From: M30B19 sp041688615
Lineage (GTDB): Bacteria; Planctomycetota; Planctomycetia; Pirellulales; Pirellulaceae
Reading direction: 5' to 3'
Assembly: GCA_041688615.1 (NCBI GenBank)
Contig: JBDNHU010000334.1
Span: 1 to 11,455, forward strand
Length of the DNA: 11,455 nucleotides
How positions within the stretch are numbered: the stretch's first letter is position 1; each line of letters opens with the position of its first letter. The notes under the pieces are model-generated. The model ran no database searches. It worked only from the letters and a program-made list of their open reading frames with translations, and was not told the DNA's origin. Shown piece after piece: positions 7,444 to 11,455 of this stretch. Made by a program: the position numbers and the translations under genes.

Positions 7444-7485
7444 AAAAACGGCGGCCCAGCCAAAACTGGGGCGCCGTTTTTTTTT
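7444..7485. terminator. Bidirectional intrinsic terminator
   Basis: A GC-rich stem, ACGGCGGCCCAG (7448-7459) paired with CTGGGGCGCCGT (7466-7477), with one internal mismatch and a 6-base loop (CCAAAA). It is flanked by an A-run (7444-7448) on the left and nine T residues (7477-7485) on the right. It therefore works as a Rho-independent terminator when read on either strand. It lies 65 bases after the stop of the plus-strand secreted protein gene and about 85 bases beyond the stop of the minus-strand propeller gene, as expected for a shared terminator of convergent genes. Confidence 0.93.
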
Positions 7486-7568
7486 AAAATTGCTAGTCAA
7501 TCGATACCCTGTATGACAGGTCGGCTTCCAGCAACACTAGCCGACAAACCTACCCGAACCTGCGGGCA

Positions 7569-8801
7569 TTATTTCTTGCCGGTTGGCAAACCCATTATTT
7601 TGACAACTTTGCCGCCTTTGTCTTCGGAACCTTCAGCAGCCGTTCCAATCACAGTTACCCAAAGGTTTCCATCTTCGTCAAATACCATTGCCGTGGGTTT
7701 ATCCAAACCGATCATTGGCTTGGATATGCAAGCATCTTCGCCTTCGGCTACCAAGCGAAACAACCCGCCTTTGGTGGTATCATTCCAACAGAAATCCAAC
7801 GCGTAAAGATGGCCGGCGGTGCTGTACCCAACCGCTGTGATATCGCTAAGTCCGGTCTTGAAATTACCAGCTTCTTTGCCATCGCTTTCGCGATAGAACG
7901 TCAACAACGAATCGCCTGGCACGGTAATCTCACCCATTTGACCAACCACAAGGAAACCATCAGGATGGACACAAATCCCCACAGGGGCGTCCACTTCGGT
8001 GGCCTCTTTGGTGGCAATAAATCGAGTGAAGTCCTTTAAGACACTTCCTTCACGCGTCGCCTTGCCAACCCAACCCTTGACGTCGTCACCGTTCAAGGTT
8101 GCGTAAACTCCAGTCGCGGTCACCGCCAAAGCATAAAAATTGCCTTCGCCCTTGATGTCTCCGTCCGCGGCCATCACCATCGATGTTTCCATCGCATCTG
8201 CTTTAATAGCGGCTTCGCCGGCGGCTGGCACTTTATAAACTCGCAACAGTTCTTCACCGTCTGGATATCCACCACCGCCAACGACCAAAGTATCTTTATC
8301 AAGGAAAGCCAAACCTAAAGGCCCAATCGCGTATTTCGGTCCTTTGCCGTAAATGTCCTCAGGGAATTCGACAACCACTTCTTCCAACTTCCCCTCAACC
8401 CAACGTACGATTCGTTTGTTACCGCTGTCGGCGATAAAAACGGTCTTGGTTTCAGGTTGGATCGCGATCCCACACGGGTTGTAGAGACCGTCGATGGCAA
8501 CTTCCATCGATACGCCTTCTTGGGTCGCGACTGCCGGAGCCGCCGGTGTTTCCGGTGCTGGTGTTTCCGGTGCTGGTGTTTCCGGTGCTGGCGTTTCCTC
8601 AGCCGGCTTGTCTTCTTCTTGCGGTTTCGCTTCTTCCTGAGGTTTCGCTTCTTCGGTTGCTTCCTGCTTCGCCTCTTCTTTGGTTTCTTCCTGCGTCGCG
8701 GTCGTTCCGTCTCCGCCTGCGTCCTGTCCCAGCAAAATCATGTTTCCAGGGAACGTCATCGCCGTCATCAAACACAAGGCCATGAACCATTGCTTTTTCA
8801 T
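7569..8801 (-). CDS. Secreted beta-propeller (NHL-type) protein with acidic Pro/Glu linker
   Basis: A 410-residue exported protein. A signal peptide (MKKQWF, then a hydrophobic core to about residue 25) precedes a low-complexity linker (about 27-94) rich in Glu, Pro, Ala and Lys, with KPQEEA repeats and four copies of PAPET-like units. The remainder (about 95-405) is a predicted beta-propeller: the first blade has NPCGIAIQ followed by VFIADSGNKRIVRW, a clear NHL pattern, and later blades show APVGICVHPDGFLVVGQ and KPTAMVFDEDGNLWVTV. No catalytic residues stand out; such propellers usually bind ligands or proteins. The start is firm, with GGAG 8 bases before the ATG. The gene lies 165 bases downstream of the peroxidase gene on the same strand, so they may be co-transcribed. 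No lipobox is present, so it is periplasmic or secreted rather than a lipoprotein. Confidence 0.9.
   Translation of the reverse strand: MKKQWFMALCLMTAMTFPGNMILLGQDAGGDGTTATQEETKEEAKQEATEEAKPQEEAKPQEEDKPAEETPAPETPAPETPAPETPAAPAVATQEGVSMEVAIDGLYNPCGIAIQPETKTVFIADSGNKRIVRWVEGKLEEVVVEFPEDIYGKGPKYAIGPLGLAFLDKDTLVVGGGGYPDGEELLRVYKVPAAGEAAIKADAMETSMVMAADGDIKGEGNFYALAVTATGVYATLNGDDVKGWVGKATREGSVLKDFTRFIATKEATEVDAPVGICVHPDGFLVVGQMGEITVPGDSLLTFYRESDGKEAGNFKTGLSDITAVGYSTAGHLYALDFCWNDTTKGGLFRLVAEGEDACISKPMIGLDKPTAMVFDEDGNLWVTVIGTAAEGSEDKGGKVVKIMGLPTGKK
8536..8595. repeat. 15-bp in-frame tandem repeat coding the PAPET linker
   Basis: TCCGGTGCTGGTGTT occurs at 8551-8565 and 8566-8580 exactly, at 8581-8595 with one change, and in a degenerate copy at 8536-8550. 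The period is five codons, so copy-number change keeps the propeller gene in frame and only alters linker length. Confidence 0.9.
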
Positions 8802-8966
8802 TATTATTTCTCCAAATCGATGGTTGATTGTTCGCTTGCCAAACTATTGGCTCAAATTGCCAGCGAACCGGCAACCGAATCCCTATCTATTCGAACTCCA
8901 AAGGCATCAAAACGCAATCCGTCAAGAAATTACCAGTCCTCAACCGTTCATCCGCACAGAAGTTCA

Positions 8967-10211
8967 TTATTCAACGCTTTGGGGCAAATTCGGTGGGTCA
9001 ATCACCAAGGGCTGCTCACTGGTCAAAGCCTCTTTCAAGAAAGTGATCAAATCTGCCTTCTGCTGGTCGGATAAACCCAATGAGTAGATCTCTTCATCCA
9101 ATTGCGGATTGTCTGTTCCACCTTTGTTGTAATAGTCGACAACTTCTTCCAATGTTGCCAAACTACCATCATGCATGTAGGGAGCAGTCAAAGCGATGTC
9201 ACGAAGCGATGGCACTTTGAAACTTCCAAGATCGCCTTCTAAGTTCGAGTGCACAAAGCGTCCAAGGTCCGGCTTCAGGGAATCAATTCCTATCCCAATG
9301 TTGTGAAAAGCGCTATTGGAAAACGTGCCGCCCGCATGACACGCACTGCAGTTCGCTTTCCCAAAGAACAATTTCATCCCGGCAGCCGCCGATGGACTCA
9401 GTGCTTGTTGGTCGCCGGCCTTGAATCGATCGTAAGCGGCTTCACCACTGACAATCGTTCGCTCGAACGCCGCCAACGCCAATGCGATGCCTTCGCGATT
9501 CACTTGCGTGCCAAAGACCGCTTGGAATTGTTCCTGATATCCAACAATCGCGGACAGCTTTTTCTCCAATTGCTCCAAGGGCATGTTCATTTCAATCGGA
9601 TTCTGAATCGGTCCCAATGCCTGGTCTCCTAAACTGGCTGCCCGACCGTCCCAAAATTGAGACACACTAAAAGAACTGTTCAATATCGTGGGTGCATTTC
9701 GATTCCCCTTCAATCCGTTGAATCCAGTTGAATGCTTCGCAGGTTCGGACCAACCATGCTGCGGATCATGGCACGACGCACAGCTGATCGAATCGTCGGC
9801 CGATAATCGCTTGTCAAAATACAATTGCTTGCCAAGTTCGACCTTCGCTTTGGTTATTGGGTTCGCCTTGGGAATGTTCATTTTTTTATAGGTACTGGGC
9901 AACTGCACCACAACCTCATCTTCTTCAGACTCAGCTCGAACCATTTCACCTGCGAAATAACTGGTCTCCCGTAGACTACCTAAGGCAAATTCAGCCCAAA
10001 CGAAATTCGCAGTCCCAAGACTGCGGTCGCCACTTGAAATCGCAGCCCACGCACTAACCCAAACCAAAGTTAGACTAAGCACCAAGATCAGCACCAGCGG
10101 CAACGACCTGTTATGCCCAACTGCCTTATGACCAACTGCCTCATGCTCAACTGCCTCATGCTCAACTGCCTCAGGTCGTAACCTACGGTCTTGTGTCTTT
10201 TGCCGCGTCAT
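8967..10211 (-). CDS. Di-haem cytochrome c peroxidase (CcpA/MauG family)
   Basis: A 414-residue exported enzyme that reduces hydrogen peroxide with electrons from cytochromes, or carries out MauG-like oxidation. Two haem-binding motifs are seen: CASCH at 144-148 and CSACH at 288-292. Conserved surroundings include LGKQLYFDKRLS (127-137), a WSEP tryptophan at 154, RNAPTILNSS (171-180), FWDGRA (186-191), and PYMHDGS (344-350), whose Met346 is the likely axial ligand of the second haem. The N terminus is odd: a basic start, four five-residue repeats (EAVEH, EAVEH, EAVGH, KAVGH; residues 14-33), then a hydrophobic segment (about 37-56) ending SAWA, which is either a signal peptide with a very long n-region or a membrane anchor. 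ATG 10211 is chosen because GGGAG lies 8 bases upstream; the frame extends 12 codons further without support. Downstream is the propeller gene. Confidence 0.95.
   Translation of the reverse strand: MTRQKTQDRRLRPEAVEHEAVEHEAVGHKAVGHNRSLPLVLILVLSLTLVWVSAWAAISSGDRSLGTANFVWAEFALGSLRETSYFAGEMVRAESEEDEVVVQLPSTYKKMNIPKANPITKAKVELGKQLYFDKRLSADDSISCASCHDPQHGWSEPAKHSTGFNGLKGNRNAPTILNSSFSVSQFWDGRAASLGDQALGPIQNPIEMNMPLEQLEKKLSAIVGYQEQFQAVFGTQVNREGIALALAAFERTIVSGEAAYDRFKAGDQQALSPSAAAGMKLFFGKANCSACHAGGTFSNSAFHNIGIGIDSLKPDLGRFVHSNLEGDLGSFKVPSLRDIALTAPYMHDGSLATLEEVVDYYNKGGTDNPQLDEEIYSLGLSDQQKADLITFLKEALTSEQPLVIDPPNLPQSVE
10112..10171. repeat. 15-bp in-frame tandem repeat coding a His-containing N-terminal tract
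   Basis: Four units of 15 bp: 10112-10126, 10127-10141, 10142-10156 and 10157-10171. The last two are identical (CATGCTCAACTGCCT on the plus strand), the others differ by one to three bases. They encode, on the minus strand, EAVEH/EAVGH/KAVGH pentapeptides at the start of the peroxidase, before its hydrophobic segment. Confidence 0.92.
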
Positions 10212-10263
10212 GTAAACAACTCCCAATTCAATGCTAACCTTCACCAAACATCGTTACTACAAC

Positions 10264-10286
10264 GCGACGACCCCGCCTGACGTCGC
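10264..10286 (-). other. Small hairpin between leuD and the peroxidase gene
   Basis: GCGACG (10264-10269) and CGTCGC (10281-10286) form a 6-bp stem with an 11-base loop, 37 bases downstream of the leuD stop. No T-run follows in the leuD direction, so it is at best a weak or factor-dependent terminator. Apart from this and the peroxidase ribosome site, the gap of about 110 bases holds nothing visible. Confidence 0.3.
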
Positions 10287-10322
10287 TTCGTCCTAACGCT
10301 TTTCAACACCGCCAAATCATGT

Positions 10323-10922
10323 CTATTTCTCAAGCACACCAATGCCTCTTTGGACCTCGTATGCCGCAATCTTCTCTTCCCATTGCAGTGTCAAACCAAT
10401 GTCGTCCCATCCGCTTAACACGCACTGTTTGCGAAACGCGTCGACTTCGAAATCGGCTGAAAATTCGCCACACAGCACCGTTTGCTTAACCAGATCTACG
10501 GTAATTTCTTTTCTGCCGTCGCCAATCACTTCAAACAATTTCGAAATATTACTACGCCCCAACGGAACAGGCAAAACACCATTCTTAAAACAATTATTGT
10601 AAAAGATGTCGGCAAAATCCGGAGCAATCACGCACTTGATTCCAAAATCATCCAATGCCCAAACGGCATGTTCACGACTGGAACCGCAGCCAAAATTATC
10701 TTTGGCGACCAAAACAGAGGCCCCCGAATATTTTGGCAAATTTAGTTCAAAATTAGGATTGGCCTTCCCTTGAAGATCAAAACGCCAATCATAGAACAGA
10801 AATTGCCCAAAGCCCGAACGTTCAATTCGTTTCAGGAATTGCTTTGGGATGATTTGGTCAGTGTCCACATTCGCTCGATCCATCAATGCGGCCACGCCCG
10901 TCATTCTTGTAAACGCTTGCAT
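10323..10922 (-). CDS. leuD: 3-isopropylmalate dehydratase small subunit
   Basis: The 199-residue small subunit of isopropylmalate isomerase, which with LeuC converts 2-isopropylmalate to 3-isopropylmalate in leucine synthesis, in the cytoplasm. Family hallmarks are NVDTDQIIPKQFL at 18-30, FYDWRF at 43-48, and FGCGSSREHAVWAL at 77-90, the substrate-specificity and active-site loop that joins the iron-sulfur cluster of LeuC. Further on are IAPDFADIFYNNCFKNGVLP and a typical C terminus. The length is usual for bacterial LeuD. The start is firm: AGG lies 8 bases before ATG 10922. leuC is upstream on the same strand with a gap of 168 bases, wider than in many leuCD operons. Nothing looks broken. 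Confidence 0.97.
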   Translation of the reverse strand: MQAFTRMTGVAALMDRANVDTDQIIPKQFLKRIERSGFGQFLFYDWRFDLQGKANPNFELNLPKYSGASVLVAKDNFGCGSSREHAVWALDDFGIKCVIAPDFADIFYNNCFKNGVLPVPLGRSNISKLFEVIGDGRKEITVDLVKQTVLCGEFSADFEVDAFRKQCVLSGWDDIGLTLQWEEKIAAYEVQRGIGVLEK

Positions 10923-11090
10923 ATTCTTTACCTAATTATCTCTCATAACATCGCCCGCCTTGGCTTCCACCTTGGGGAACGAATGGACCAAGCCAACTCA
11001 TGAAACGCTAAATCATGAAACGCCCTATTACCAAAAGGCTGTCCAGCGAACACGAAATCGCGTTCGAATCAATCGCCCTACCTGCCAGCG
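10923..11090. other. leuC-leuD spacer with inverted and direct repeats
   Basis: A spacer of 168 bases within the presumed leuCD operon. It has a 7-bp inverted repeat, TTGGCTT (10960-10966) and AAGCCAA (10990-10996), with a 23-base loop, and a 10-base direct repeat CATGAAACGC at 10999-11008 and 11014-11023. No gene is convincing here. The structures could be an mRNA processing or regulatory element, or chance. Confidence 0.35.
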
Positions 11091-11455
11091 TTAACGAAAA
11101 TCCCAACGACGGATATCTACAAAATGTCCTTGGATCGCGGCCGCGGCAGCCATCGCGGGCGATACTAAATGAGTCCGCCCCCCTCGTCCCTGACGACCTT
11201 CAAAATTTCGATTACTGGTCGAAGCGCAGCGTTCCCCCGGTTCCAATCGGTCCGGGTTCGTCGCCAAACACATGCTGCAACCGGGCTCTCGCCATTCAAA
11301 TCCCGATTCGACATAAATCTTGTCCAAGCCTTCTTTTTCAGCCTGTCGTTTTACCATACCACTGCCTGGCACTATCATTGCGCTAACCTTGGGCGAAACC
11401 TGATGGCCCTTGCATACCTTAGCCGCCAATCGCAAATCTTCGATTCTGGCGTTGG
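11091..11455 (-). CDS. leuC: 3-isopropylmalate dehydratase large subunit, C-terminal part
   Basis: The last 120 residues or so of the large, catalytic subunit of isopropylmalate isomerase; the gene runs out of the window at its 5' side. The frame is open to the edge and reads NARIEDLRLAAKV before the first possible start codon, matching the interior of LeuC, so no start lies in the window. EPGCSMC contains two of the three cysteines that hold the [4Fe-4S] cluster; the first is outside the window. NPDRLEPGERCASTSNRNFE and GRQGRGGRTHLVSPAMAAAA are textbook LeuC C-terminal sequence. One small difference is CLATNPD where CLGMNPD is usual. It pairs with leuD immediately downstream. Confidence 0.97.
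   Translation of the reverse strand, partial: NARIEDLRLAAKVCKGHQVSPKVSAMIVPGSGMVKRQAEKEGLDKIYVESGFEWREPGCSMCLATNPDRLEPGERCASTSNRNFEGRQGRGGRTHLVSPAMAAAAAIQGHFVDIRRWDFR

Noticed and set aside
7402..7806. A plus-strand frame running through the terminator into the propeller gene
   Set aside because: It reads across the terminator hairpin and then antisense to a well-supported gene.
8829..8874. Terminator-like inverted repeat (TTCGCT and AGCGAA) between the peroxidase and propeller genes
   Set aside because: Pairing is interrupted after six bases and no T-run follows in the minus-strand direction.
8457..9074. A 205-codon plus-strand frame opposite the propeller gene, Arg/Cys/Phe-rich
   Set aside because: It is the antisense shadow of the repeat linker; its composition is explained by the GC-rich repeats, and the minus-strand gene has a strong ribosome site and signal peptide.

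Overview
The window looks like a piece of a planctomycete chromosome (Planctomycetota, most like the Pirellulales/Rhodopirellula group). This is inferred from gene style, not from a marker gene. The clues are a Tat-exported Gfo/Idh/MocA oxidoreductase of the type these bacteria carry in large numbers, an ECF sigma factor coupled to a small zinc-binding anti-sigma protein, a secreted di-haem cytochrome c peroxidase, and secreted proteins with low-complexity repeats. Base composition is moderate and genes are not densely packed. There is no rRNA, tRNA, transposase, phage gene or CRISPR array.

Layout. Bases 2-1072 (+) hold most of an acetylpolyamine amidohydrolase/histone deacetylase-family enzyme, cut at its 5' end by the window edge. 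Bases 1375-2688 (+) encode the Tat-exported Gfo/Idh/MocA oxidoreductase. Bases 2816-4012 (+) encode a conserved-looking cytoplasmic protein of unknown function with helical-repeat character and an uncertain start. A gene-poor stretch follows, with a hairpin and five perfect copies of a 17-bp tandem repeat (4179-4263).

Bases 4305-6026 (-) form a compact cluster: an ECF sigma factor, an anti-sigma factor translationally coupled to it by a GTGA overlap, a possible small membrane protein, and a protein ending in a degenerate PilZ-like domain. This is the most interesting part of the window, because it may be a regulatory operon with an unusual output protein.

Bases 6431-7378 (+) encode a secreted protein of unknown function. 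It converges on a beta-propeller (NHL-type) secreted protein at 7569-8801 (-), and a strong bidirectional intrinsic terminator lies between them. Upstream on the minus strand is the di-haem peroxidase (8967-10211), and then leuD (10323-10922) and the 3' end of leuC (11091-11455, running out of the window). LeuC and LeuD together form isopropylmalate isomerase of leucine synthesis. The peroxidase and the propeller protein share a strand and are both exported; each carries its own 15-bp in-frame tandem repeat near the N terminus.
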